The notes beneath the pieces were generated by a model. It was not told where the DNA came from. It worked only from the letters and a program-made list of their open reading frames with translations, and did no database searches. This document shows, one piece after another, positions 19,415 to 28,125 of a stretch of DNA of 29,534 nucleotides. This DNA comes from an uncultured bacterium (GTDB lineage Bacteria; Patescibacteriota; Gracilibacteria; BD1-5; UBA6164): contig CAMZKR010000131.1 of NCBI GenBank assembly GCA_947311335.1, forward strand, positions 1 through 29,534, in the 5' to 3' direction. Each line of letters begins with the position of its first letter. The stretch's first letter is position 1. A program made the translations under genes and the position numbers.

Positions 19415-21802
19415 GTGTTCTTTAGAAACTATGGACTTTTATGACAAAATGCAAGAAATCTTCAATATATAAAGTGATGAAATTTTACTATTGATAAAAA
19501 AATAGCTGATTCAAAATTAAAAACTAAAGAATTCTTAAAAAATAAAAATATACCTGTCCCTGAGACTTTGTATATAATAGAAAAAAATGAAGATATAAAG
19601 GAAAATATTTTAGAAACATTAGAACCACCATTTGTTATTAAACCAAATAATTGATATGGTTGAAAGTGAATAGTGATTTTTGAAAAAAAAGATTCTTTAT
19701 GAAATCTTGTTTCAAGTAATTGAAAAACATATACAAAAAAGAAACTTTTAAATTATTTTTCATATATTTTAGATTGATTTTTTTCTCTTTCATGAAAAAG
19801 AGATAAGGTTTTGATAGAAAAGAAAATTATATTATCAAATGAAATAGAATTGCTTTGAAAATTTGGTTTACCAGATATAAGAGTTATTGTATATAATATG
19901 GTTCCGGTTATGGCTATGCTTAGGGTTCCTACAAAGGAATCTTCATGAAAAGCGAATCTTCATGCAGGAGCTTGTTGAGTTTGAATTGATATTGGAACAT
20001 GAAAATTAACATTTATTACGAAAAAATCAAAAATAATTAAATCAATACCATGAATTTGAGATGTTAGATGAATAAAATTACCTGATTGGAAAAAGATATT
20101 AGAGTTAGCTGTAAATGTTCAAAAAACTACAGGAATAAAATACTTATGATGTGATGTTGTGCTTGATGAAAAAATGTGACCACTTTTACTTGAAATGAAT
20201 ATAAGAGCATGACTTGAAGTACAAGTTTCAAATTTAGCACCATTAAAATCAAGACTTGATAGAGTTGAAGGAATTAGAGTTAATTCTGTTGAAAAAGGAG
20301 TAAGATTATGAAGAGATTTATTTTCTTGAGATATAGAAGAAAAAATAAAAAATATTACTTGAAAAAAAGTTTTATGAATAAAAGAGTATATGACAATAAA
20401 ATTAAATGAAAAAAAATATAAATATTTAGTAAATATAAGAGTTTCTCAAAACTCAAGTTTTATAGATAAAAATTTTTTAAAGGATATTTTAAAAATAGAT
20501 ATTAAAAGTTTAATTAAAATTAAACTTAATTGTGAAATTTTGTGAAAGACAAAAAATATAGGATTTTTAGTAAAAGAATTAGATGGAATAAATATAATAC
20601 TTTGATTAGCATCATTAAAGGGATTTTTAATAGATCCATATAAATATAAAAAATGAGAAATACCAGTATCAAGTGATATAAAAATATTTACTTGAAAAAA
20701 TGATGCAATAACTAAAAATTATGAAAAACAATTACTTAATATAGATAATAGTTTAATGAAAATAGATAGTAGATTGTTATTGTTAAAATTTACTACTCCA
20801 AATAATTTAGAAGAAGAAAAAACCAAATTTATATTATCAAAGTGAGAATATATACCAAAGTTTAAATATAATGAAATAAAATTTAGTATAAATGAATTAG
20901 AACAAAAAATTAATAATATTGAGATTCCAGAAATTCCATTAAATTGAATATATAGAAGAAAAAAAGAAGAAATCTTAAATAAACTTCAATTTTTAAGAGC
21001 TTTTAAAAAACAAGATACAGAATGAATGAATATATTTTCAGAAAAAATATTTTGAAAAATGAATATTGAAAACTTAAAATATTCAAATAATATTTTACAA
21101 TACAAAAAAGAAATTAAACAAGAAGAAGAATATATTTGATTTGAAGAAATAAAAGATTATGTAAAAAAATTTAATCATATATATTCTATAAAAATATTAT
21201 TACAAAAAAGAAATATAACAGCAAGATTTTCTATGAGATGAGAAAGTATGATTTTTAGAGATAATGCAAAAGTTTGAAAAAAGGAAATGAGATCAATAAT
21301 AGCACATGAGATAGAATGACATTATTTAAGAAAATATAATTGAAAGAAATTAAAGTTTAGTATATTTTCAAAAGGAACAGCTTGATACTTGTGAACAGAA
21401 GAATGAATTGCTATTTATAGTCAAAATAGATTTTTAACTAAAAAAGATAATAAATATTATGGTATATTTGAAACATATTATTTTATTAATTTTGCATTAA
21501 AACATTCTTATAAAAAATTAATAAAAAAACTTTTAGAGTATTATGATAATGATTATAATAAAGTATTTTTATATACTCTTAGACTTAAAAGATGATTTGA
21601 AGATATTACTAAATGATGATGTTTTATGAAAGATATTGTTTATGTAAACTGATATTTAAAAATAAAAAATTATTTAAATAGTTGAAGAGATTTAAAAGAA
21701 TTGTATTTATGAAAAATCTGAATAGAAGATTTTGATGAAATTAGAGATACATATATATTAAATTATAATTTATCAAATCTTAAAATACCATTTTTCCTTT
21801 AA
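19415..21802 (+). CDS. ATP-grasp ligase-like / retropepsin-like / DUF1704 (MATCAP-type) metallopeptidase fusion
   Basis: The product has 795 residues and three parts. (1) Residues ~7-275 resemble the alpha-L-glutamate-ligase-like ATP-grasp family: GLLGQNARNLQYI, KNKNIPVPETLY, PPFVIKPNNGYGGKGI, GLPDIRVIVYNMVPVMAMLR, CGVGIDIGTGKLTF and PLLLEMNIRAGLEVQVSN. (2) Residues ~320-408 resemble the retropepsin-like RimB/zinc-protease family (IIL-GLASLKGFLIDP at its end), but where a DTGA motif is expected the sequence reads RVSQNSSF, so it is probably inactive. (3) Residues ~440-795 match DUF1704: LLLLKFTTPNNLEEEKTKFI, the zinc motif HEIEGH at about 630-635 and TEEGIAIYSQ at about 661. That HExxxH...EEG pattern is shared with the eukaryotic MATCAP tyrosine carboxypeptidases. 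Start: GTG at 19415 precedes the family N-terminus; the frame is open back to 19310 without ATG or GTG. Function is unknown; peptide-tail ligation coupled to trimming is a guess. Confidence 0.8.
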
Positions 21803-21840
21803 AAGAAATTTAGAAAATAATATTTTTTAAATTTACTTGA

Positions 21841-21868
21841 TTGACAAGAAGACTAGTTTTATTAATAT
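21841..21868 (+). promoter_or_regulatory. Promoter for the pyr operon
   Basis: TTGACA (21841-21846), a 16-base spacer and TAATAT (21863-21868) lie between the fusion gene and pyrF. The leader to the pyrF ATG would be about 30 bases, too short for a PyrR-type attenuator. Confidence 0.55.
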
Positions 21869-21903
21869 AAAACATATTAGTGAATTTCAGTAAATATCTA
21901 TAT

Positions 21904-22734
21904 ATGGGAGATTTTATCAAAAAATGGCACAAAATTATAGAAGAAAAAAATAGTAATATTTGTGCAGGTTTAGATCCTTCGCTTTATGAAATGGGAAGAT
22001 GAGAAAAAGGTTTACCAAAGTGAGTATGAAAATTGGAATGGAGTTTAGCATATATAGAAGCAGTTAGTCCTTATGTGTCAGCAATAAAACCAAATGCTGG
22101 TTCTTGGGGATGAGCTGGAGAAAGGGAATTGTTAAAAAAAATAGTTTCAAAAATACATAAAATATGATTATTAGCAATAATAGATTCAAAAATTGCAGAT
22201 TTATGATTTACAAATGATTCTTGGTTATATGATTATAAAAATCTTGGTTTTGATGCATGCACAATAGCTCCTTATGCTGGTAATGTTGAAAGTATTGTGA
22301 GATTTGGGAAAATTAGAAATATAGGAATTATAACAATGTGACTTATGAGTAATCCTGAATATAAAACAGAAATGAACTTTAAAAATGAAAATTGAGAAAC
22401 TCTTTGGCAAAATCGTATTAAAAGATGATTAAAAGCATGAGTAGATTGATTAGTTATTGGTTGAACATATAATGGTAAAGATAAAGAGTTTTTAAAATTT
22501 ATAGAAATGACAAAAAATACAGATACTTTATATCTTATTCCTTGAATTTGAGCACAAGGATGAAGAATAGAAAATTTTTTAGCAAGTGGAATAAATCCAA
22601 AGAAATGTATTATAAATTCAGGAAGATGAGTTATGTTTCCTAATGGTTCAAATTCTACACCAAAACAGCAAGCAAAAGCAGCACAAAAATTAAGAGATGA
22701 TTTTAATAATGTAATAAATAATTATGGTAGATAA
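21904..22734 (+). CDS. pyrF: Orotidine 5'-phosphate decarboxylase
   Basis: The 276-residue protein carries the OMP decarboxylase catalytic DxKxxD array as IDSKIADLGFTND near residues 94-106, after CAGLDPSLYE near residue 20 and SAIKPNAGSWGGAGE near 61. The C-terminal part has LVIGGTYNG, LIPGIGAQGG and IINSGRGVMFP, the phosphate-binding end of the barrel. Length and motif spacing fit the type 2 (subfamily 2) enzymes of about 270 residues. It decarboxylates OMP to UMP, the last de novo pyrimidine step. The 3' end overlaps the pyrE start by 11 bases, so the two are translationally coupled. Glycines in GGTYNG and PGIGAQGG include TGA codons. Confidence 0.93.
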
Positions 22735-23371
22735 AAATTTAAAAGTTTTTTCTGATAATGATAACTTTATTAAACTTTTAAAGTCTTTTAATGTTATTGA
22801 AAAATGACATTTTGAATATAAATGATTAACAGAAGACTGAAAGCATATGAGATGAGAATATTTTATAAACTATAGATTACTTACAACACCTCAGGAACTA
22901 GAACTTGTTCCTTATTATCATAAAGCAATAAAAGAATTTTTTTGAGAAAAAGTAAAAAATATGATTATAGTTTGAGTTGCTTATTGATCCTTATCTTTAC
23001 CAAAAATTATTCAAACATTATGATATGATAAATTTGGTATGGAATATGCTTATGCTGAAAAAAGAAATTGAATACTTTGACTTTTTGATGCTCAAGCTGA
23101 GAAATGTAAATGAAAACATTTACTTTTTATAGAAGATGTTTGTAATAATGCTACATCTTGAAAACAATTAACTAAAGCAATAAATGATATAAAAGATAAA
23201 TTAGATATAAAATGATACTCTATTATTTATTGAGTACATAGATGACATACTTTTTTAGAAAAACCAAAGAATGAAATTTATGCGATGAGTGTATTAAATG
23301 CCCCAGCTTATCATCCAGATAATATCCCAAAACATATAAAAGAATTAACATTAAAAGAATATAAAAAATAA
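22724..23371 (+). CDS. pyrE: Orotate phosphoribosyltransferase (probable)
   Basis: A 215-residue type I phosphoribosyltransferase fold: an N-terminal segment KGHFEYKGLTEDGKHMRGEY and YRLLTTPQEL, then IIVGVAYGSLSLPKIIQTLG, EYAYAEKRNGILGLFD, and the PRPP loop LLFIEDVCNNATSGKQL near residues 135-151 (family pattern: hydrophobic run, E/D-D, small residues, T/S-G/S). The flanking pyrF and pyrC make orotate the likely substrate; sequence alone would also allow another phosphoribosyltransferase. It transfers phosphoribose from PRPP to orotate, giving OMP for PyrF. The PRPP loop is unusual in having Cys-Asn-Asn where many enzymes have Thr-Thr. It starts inside the pyrF end (ATG 22724), and pyrC follows 28 bases later. 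Confidence 0.78.
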
Positions 23372-23399
23372 TATATATTAGTTTCTAACTAAATTAATT

Positions 23400-24401
23400 A
23401 TGAAATTTGTTATAAAAAACCCACTTGATATGCATATTCATTTTAGAGATAATCAAATGATGCAAGCAGTAGCTTCACATACTTCTCATAATTTTTCATG
23501 AGCACTTGTTATGCCAAATTTAATACCCCCTATAAAAACTATAAAAGATTTAAAAGAATATAAAGAAAGAATAGAAAAAATAACAAAGAAAGATAACTTT
23601 ACTCCATATATGACAGTATTTTTTAGTGAAGATTTAAATTATACAATATTGAAAGAATTAAAATCATATGTTAAATCAATTAAACTTTATCCTGATTGAA
23701 TAACAACAAATTCAAAATGATGAGTTAGTGATATACTTTCAGAAAAAACTTTAGAAATTTTTTCTAATATGGAAAAATTTGAAATACCTCTAAGTATTCA
23801 TTGAGAAACAAATGATTTTGTAATAGACAGAGAAAAGAATTTTATTCCAATTTATGAAAAATTAGCACAAAAATTTCCAAAATTAAAAATAATTATGGAA
23901 CATATTACAACTAAAGAATCAGTAGATTTAATTCAAAAATATGATAATTTATATGCTACAATTACTTTACATCATTTATATATTACTCTTGATGATGTTG
24001 TTTGATGAATGTTAGAACCACATCTTTTTTGTAAACCAATAGCTAAAAGACCAAAAGACAAAGAAGCTTTACTTAATATTGCTTTAACTTGAAATAAAAA
24101 AGTAATGTTTGGCTCAGATTCAGCTCCTCACCCCAAAAATAAAAAAGAATGTTCTCATTGTTCAGCTTGAGTTTTTACAGCTCCAATAATATTACAACTT
24201 TTAGTAGAACTTTTTGAGAAAAATAATAGTTTAGATAATTTACAAAAATTTATTTCCAATAATGCTATTAATATATATAAATTAAATCCAAATGATAAAA
24301 TAATTATATTAGAAAAAAAAGATTTTATAGTTCCAAAAAAATACTCTGATATTGTTCCTTTTAAAGCATGAGAAACAATTTCTTGGTCAATAAAGAATTA
24401 A
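23400..24401 (+). CDS. pyrC: Dihydroorotase, E. coli PyrC-like
   Basis: The 333-residue protein has all metal and substrate motifs of the homodimeric E. coli-type dihydroorotase: DMHIHFRD near residue 11 (metal His pair and substrate Arg), IKLYPDGITTNS near 94 (the Lys that becomes carboxylated), IHGE near 138, EHITT near 166, HHLY near 195 and FGSDSAPH near 240 (catalytic Asp). The enzyme closes carbamoyl-aspartate to dihydroorotate. Length is slightly below the usual ~345. The Gly in IHGE and the Gly-Gly in the KLYP loop are TGA. Gaps to pyrE (28 bases) and pyrD (25 bases) suit one operon. Confidence 0.95.
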
Positions 24402-24426
24402 AATTATTTATCTAAAAAATATTATT

Positions 24427-25359
24427 ATGAATTTTAGTACAAATTTTGCTTGAATTAAATTTGAACATCCAATTTTTAATGCTTCATGACCAATATGCAC
24501 TATTATGGAAGAACTTGAATGATTATGAAAATCAAATTCAAGTGCTATTATGATGAAAACATGTACTTTAGAAGAAAGAAATTGAAATCCTAAACCTAGA
24601 TATATAGAATTAAATTTAGGGTCTATAAATAGTATGTGATTACCAAATTTAGGTTATAAAAAATATATTGAGTTTTGAAATCAATTAAAAAAAAGATTTA
24701 ATAAACCAGTTATAGCATCTGTTGCAGGATTAAAACCAAAACATTTTCCAATTATGGTAAAAGCATTTCAAAAGAATTCAAATGTAGATTTGATAGAAAT
24801 AAATTTAAGTTGTCCAAATGTACCATGAAAACCACAAATAGCTTATGATTTTGAAGCTTCAGATAAAATATTATCAAAGGTAGAAAATTTATGAAGTAAA
24901 CCAATTTGAATAAAGTTACCTCCATATTTTGATTTAATTCATATAGAGCAAATGTCAGAAATTATAAAAAAATATAATATAAGTTTTATTACTTGTATAA
25001 ACTCTGTAGGAAATACATTGTTTATAAATCCAGAAAAAGAAGAAGTAGTAATAAAACCAAAATGATGATTTTGATGATTAGGATGAGATTATGTAAAACC
25101 AATAGCACTTGCTAATGTAAGAAAATTTTATGAACTATTGTGAAATAATATTGATATTTCATGAGTATGATGAATAAAATCTTGAGAGGATGTTTTTGAA
25201 TTTATTCTAGCTTGAGCAAAAACGATTCAATTAGCAACAATTTATGCTAAAGAAGGATATAAATGTTTTGAAAGAATAAATAAAGAATTTATAGAATATA
25301 TAACAAAGAAAGGATATAATGAAATAGAAGATTTTAGGTGAAAATTAAAAACTTTATAA
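24427..25359 (+). CDS. pyrD: Dihydroorotate dehydrogenase, class 1A (fumarate-type)
   Basis: The 310-residue protein closely follows Lactococcus lactis PyrDA: INLSCPNVPGKPQIAYDFEA with the catalytic-base Cys, then IKLPPYFDL, INSVGNTLFINPE, VVIKPKGGFGGLGGDYVKP, IALANVRKFYELL, SGVGGIKSGEDVFEFILAGA and KGYNEIEDFRGKLKTL at the end. Class 1A enzymes are soluble, FMN-dependent, and pass electrons to fumarate, which makes them independent of quinones and of a respiratory chain; that fits a fermentative small-genome bacterium. One deviation: where relatives have QIGTAL at the FMN phosphate site, this protein reads QLATIY. Many glycines, including four in the GGFGGLGG loop, are TGA. It is the last pyr gene, followed by a terminator-like hairpin. 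Confidence 0.95.
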
Positions 25360-25376
25360 AATTATATAAAAAAAAT

Positions 25377-25404
25377 TTGCAATTAACCTCTTTTTTAATA
25401 TAAT
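25377..25404 (+). promoter_or_regulatory. Promoter for tRNA-Asp, nested in the pyrD terminator
   Basis: TTGCAA at 25377-25382, a 16-base spacer and a perfect TATAAT at 25399-25404 place a start site near 25411, about 36 bases before tRNA-Asp. The left arm of the terminator hairpin fills the spacer. Confidence 0.65.
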
Positions 25405-25437
25405 TCCCAAGCTTTTATATTTAAAAAGAGGTTTTTT
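25385..25437 (+). terminator. Terminator after pyrD
   Basis: AACCTCTTTTTTAA (25385-25398) pairs with TTAAAAAGAGGTT (25421-25433), followed by a T-run that ends at 25437. The loop of about 22 bases holds the -10 box of the next promoter. Confidence 0.6.
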
Positions 25438-25446
25438 GTATAAAAT

Positions 25447-25525
25447 GGGGGCGTAGCTCAGTTTTGGTTAGAGCGCCTGCCTGTCACGCAAGAGGTCGCG
25501 GGTTCGAGTCCCGTCGTCCCCGCCA
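25447..25525 (+). tRNA. tRNA-Asp (GUC)
   Basis: A full cloverleaf with encoded CCA. Acceptor GGGGGCG pairs with CGTCCCC (one G-U), D arm GCTC/GAGC, anticodon loop CTGTCAC (anticodon GTC), T arm GCGGG-TTCGAGT-CCCGT with one G-U, discriminator G as expected for Asp. The anticodon stem CCTGC/GCAAG has a C-A mismatch at 28-42; the tRNA-Ala that follows has a perfect stem at the same place. Confidence 0.93.
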
Positions 25526-25546
25526 TTAAACTTTTTTAAAATTAAG

Positions 25547-25607
25547 AAATGCAAAAAATAATTTTTTATAATTACTTTAAGTGAGGCGAAAATTATGATT
25601 TGCATTT
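25547..25607. other. Hairpin between tRNA-Asp and tRNA-Ala
   Basis: AAATGCAAA...ATAATTTT (25547-25565) pairs with AAAATTAT...TTTGCATTT (25589-25607) over 19 positions with two mismatches and a 23-base loop containing AAGTGAGGCGA. It could be a tRNA-processing element, a terminator lacking a clean T-run, or a small RNA. No ORF fits the 131-base gap. Confidence 0.45.
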
Positions 25608-25656
25608 TACTTAATAGTAAAAAATTTTATTTAAATAAAAAAGAAAAAACTAAAAT

Positions 25657-25733
25657 GGGGCCTTAGCTCAGTTGGCTAGAGCGCCTGCCTTGCACGCAGG
25701 AGGTCAGGAGTTCGACTCTCCTAGGCTCCACCA
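25657..25733 (+). tRNA. tRNA-Ala (UGC)
   Basis: A cloverleaf with encoded CCA: acceptor GGGGCCT/AGGCTCC, D arm GCTC/GAGC, anticodon stem CCTGC/GCAGG with loop CTTGCAC (anticodon TGC), T arm AGGAG-TTCGACT-CTCCT, discriminator A. The acceptor has a single G-U at the third pair; the usual identity G-U at 3-70 of tRNA-Ala is therefore present. Confidence 0.96.
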
Positions 25734-25760
25734 TTAATATTTTTAATATAATTTTGGATT

Positions 25761-25970
25761 ATGCCAGCAAATAAAAGACCAAGAAAATTAAATTATTCTG
25801 TAAATAAAAAATGACCTAAAACATGAAGCAAAGTTGCTAAATCTATAGTTCATTATAAAAAATTACAAGAAAGAGTAAAATTTGAAGGAGAAACAAAATG
25901 GTTAATTAATGCTATGAAAATAGTGTTAGTTAAATTCAAAAAGTATTGAATAAATTCTAATAAAATATAA
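25761..25970 (+). CDS. Small basic 69-residue protein
   Basis: A 70-codon frame (three in-frame TGA) begins MPANKRPRKLNYSVNKKGPK and is rich in Lys and Arg. A helical amphipathic part follows (IVHYKKLQERVKF, TKWLINAMKIVLVKFKKYGI). The size, charge and position between tRNA-Ala and tuf suggest a ribosome-associated or RNA-binding protein, but I do not recognise it as any standard ribosomal protein. The next small frame starts after one base. Confidence 0.6.
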
Positions 25971-25971
25971 T

Positions 25972-26058
25972 ATGCCAAGATTAACTTGATATGCACATAA
26001 AAAATTAAGAAGGGCTCTTAAATTAATAGAAAAGAAAGTTAAAAAAACTAGAAATTAA
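25972..26058 (+). CDS. Possible very small basic protein (28 residues)
   Basis: MPRLTGYAHKKLRRALKLIE plus eight further residues, nearly half Lys/Arg. It starts one base after the preceding TAA, an arrangement typical of coupled translation, and opens with the same Met-Pro. Frames this short arise by chance, so support comes from spacing and charge only. Confidence 0.4.
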
Positions 26059-26084
26059 TTTTTTTGATTTTTATTTTTAATTCG

Positions 26085-26104
26085 TTAAAGTAGAGATACT
26101 TTAA
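26085..26104 (+). other. Small hairpin in the tuf leader
   Basis: TTAAAGTA and TACTTTAA form a perfect 8-base stem around GAGA, 27 bases before the tuf ATG. A T-rich stretch follows but is broken by A. It may be a weak terminator for the small genes or a leader structure. Confidence 0.4.
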
Positions 26105-26130
26105 ATTATTTTATTTTTAATATTTTTCTT

Positions 26131-27324
26131 ATGGTTTACGATAGATCTAAAGCACATATGAATATAGGAACCATTGGTCATGTTGATCATGGTAAAACTA
26201 CTACTACAGCTGCAATATCTGCTGTATTAAACTCTAAATATGGTACAGGTGAAGTTAGAGACTTTGCTTCAATTGATAATGCTCCTGAAGAAAGAGCAAG
26301 AGGTATAACAATTAATACTTCTCATGTTGAATATGAAACAGCAGATAGACATTATGCTCATGTTGATTGTCCTTGACATGCTGATTATGTTAAAAATATG
26401 ATTACAGGTGCTGCACAAATGGATGCTGCAATATTAATTGTTGCTGCTACTGATGGTCCTATGGCACAAACTAGAGAACATATATTACTTTCTAGACAAG
26501 TATGAGTTCCATATATAGTTGTGTTCTTAAATAAATGTGATATGGTTGATGATGAAGAAATGTTAGAATTAGTTGAAATGGAGGTTAGAGATTTATTAAC
26601 AAAATATGAATTTCCTGGAGATGATACACCTATCATAAGAGGTTCTTGATTAGTTGCATTAGAAAATCCAACTGATATGGATAAAGAATATGGGGCAAAA
26701 ACTGTTATTGAATTATTTAAAGCAATAGAAGATTTTGTTCCAGTTCCTGATAGACCAACTGATAAAGATTTTTTAATGCCTATTGAAGATGTATTTTCAA
26801 TAAAAGGTAGATGAACAGTTGTTACAGGTAAAATAGAAACTTGAAAAATAAAAATAGGTGAAACAGTTGAAATTGTTGGTATAAAAGAAACTCAAACAAC
26901 TACAGTTACTTGAGTTGAAATGTTTCATAAACAATTAGAAGAAGGTTTTGCTTGAGATAATGCAGGAATACTTATTAGATGAATTGATAGAGAACAAGTA
27001 GAAAGATGACAAGTTTTAGCTAAACCTAAAAGTATAACTCCACATATTGCTTTTGAGGCAGAGGTTTATATATTGACTAAAGATGAATGAGGAAGACACA
27101 CACCTTTCTTTAAATGATATAAACCACAATTTTATTTTAGAACTACTGATGTAACAGGTGATGTTGAATTACCAGCAGGTGTTGAAATGGTTATGCCAGG
27201 TGATAATATTCAAATGACTGTTACTTTACAACAACCTATTGCAATGACGGAATGATTAAGATTTGCAATAAGAGAATGAGGAAGAACCGTTGGTTCTTGA
27301 GTTGTTGCTAAAATAAAAAAATAA
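26131..27324 (+). CDS. tuf: Elongation factor Tu
   Basis: The 397-residue product has the normal EF-Tu length and GTPase motifs: GHVDHGKT (P-loop, residues ~14-21), ARGITIN (switch I Thr), DCPGH near 79-83, NKCD near 134-137, and the GSGL motif near 172. Domains 2 and 3 follow with GRGTVVTGKIE, PGDNIQM and a C-terminal EGGRTVGSGVVAKI. It carries aminoacyl-tRNA to the ribosome. Glycine codons here are mainly GGT: I count about 23 GGN against 14 TGA, and the first TGA is codon 82 (in DCPGH), whereas the unknown cluster upstream uses TGA for most glycines. P-loop follow-on TTTTAAISAVL differs a little from the usual TTLTAAIT. Confidence 0.98.
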
Positions 27325-27337
27325 TATAAATTGATAA

Positions 27338-27373
27338 ATTCATTATTACTTTTACTTAAAAGTAATAATGAAT
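27338..27373. terminator. Perfect hairpin after tuf
   Basis: ATTCATTATTACTTTT (27338-27353) pairs perfectly with AAAAGTAATAATGAAT (27358-27373) around a 4-base loop. There is no strong T-run after it, so partial termination or mRNA 3'-end stabilisation between tuf and rpsJ is more likely than full termination. Confidence 0.5.
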
Positions 27374-27409
27374 AATTAGAGTATATTTTTAGATATTAAT
27401 TATATTTAC

Positions 27410-27730
27410 ATGAGTGCTAAAAAAGCTATTCAAAAAATAAGAATAAGAATAAAATCTTTTGATCATAAATTACTTGATGAAGCTGTAAAGAAAATCGTTT
27501 TAATAGCAAAAGATTCTTGAGCTATTGTTGTAGGACCTATTCCATTACCAACTAAAATTGAGAAAATAACTGTAAATAGATCTACTTTTGTAAATAAAGA
27601 TGCAAGAGAACAATTTGAAATTAGAAGACATAATAGATTACTTGAAATATTAGAGCCAACATCTAGAACATTAGAATTATTACAAGATATAAATATTTCT
27701 TCTTGAGTTTGAGTTGAAATAAAAGTATAA
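27410..27730 (+). CDS. rpsJ: 30S ribosomal protein S10
   Basis: The 106-residue protein shows S10 blocks: IRIRIKSFDHKLLDEAVKKI, GAIVVGPIPLPTKIEKITVN, REQFEIRRHNRLLEI and a C-terminal GVGVEIKV (TGA glycines). S10 sits in the small-subunit head and, as NusE, also takes part in transcription antitermination. In most bacteria rpsJ opens the S10 operon with rplC next; here it follows tuf and precedes rpmB, so the usual cluster is broken up. Confidence 0.97.
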
Positions 27731-27754
27731 ATTTTAAATTTTAATATAAAAAAT

Positions 27755-27952
27755 ATGTCAAGAGTTTGTGAAGTAACATGAAAAAAAACAGCTGTTTGAA
27801 ATAATAGAAGTCACTCTATGAGAGCAACTAAAAGAAAGTTTTACCCAAATTTGTTTTATAGAAATATTAAAGACAAAGAAACTTGACTTGTATATAGAAT
27901 AAGAGTGTCTGCAAAAGGTTTAAAAATCTTAAAAAAGAAAGGTATTTTATAA
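27755..27952 (+). CDS. rpmB: 50S ribosomal protein L28
   Basis: A 65-residue protein starting SRVCEVTGKKTAVGNNRSHS, followed by TKRKFYPNLF, the L28 signature (Cys, TGKK, GN-N-SH, TKR-F-PN). The C-terminal part VYRIRVSAKGLKILKKKGIL is the usual basic end. It is a component of the large subunit near the exit-site side. The zinc-type second Cys pair of some L28 proteins is absent. Three of five glycines are TGA. The gap to rpsJ is 24 bases. Confidence 0.95.
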
Positions 27953-27955
27953 TAG

Positions 27956-28000
27956 TTTTTAATAATTTAGTAACTTAGTTATTTTCTAAAAAATTAAAAA
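27956..28000. other. Imperfect inverted repeat between rpmB and tRNA-Leu
   Basis: TTTTTAATAATTTAG (27956-27970) and CTAAAAAATTAAAAA (27986-28000) pair with two mismatches, with TAAC/GTTA as an inner stem. It may terminate the ribosomal-protein transcript, but there is no clear T-run because the tRNA begins 7 bases later. Confidence 0.35.
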
Positions 28001-28007
28001 CTAGTTT

Positions 28008-28092
28008 GCCCAGGTGGTGGAATTGGTAGACACGCAAGACTTAAAATCTTGTTCCTTCGGGGGTGCGGGTTCGATTCCCGCCCTGGGCACCA
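28008..28092 (+). tRNA. tRNA-Leu (UAA)
   Basis: A class II tRNA with a long variable arm and encoded CCA: acceptor GCCCAGG/CCTGGGC, anticodon stem CAAGA/TCTTG with loop CTTAAAA (anticodon TAA), variable arm around TTCCTTCGGGGG, T arm GCGGG-TTCGATT-CCCGC, discriminator A as required for Leu. It is placed between rpmB and rpsP. Confidence 0.97.
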
Positions 28093-28125
28093 TTTAAACA
28101 ATTTTTATATTAGTAATTATTTTTA

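Noticed and set aside
26385..26636. 83-residue ORF on the - strand inside tuf
   Set aside because: It is antisense to a highly conserved coding region with no start context of its own.
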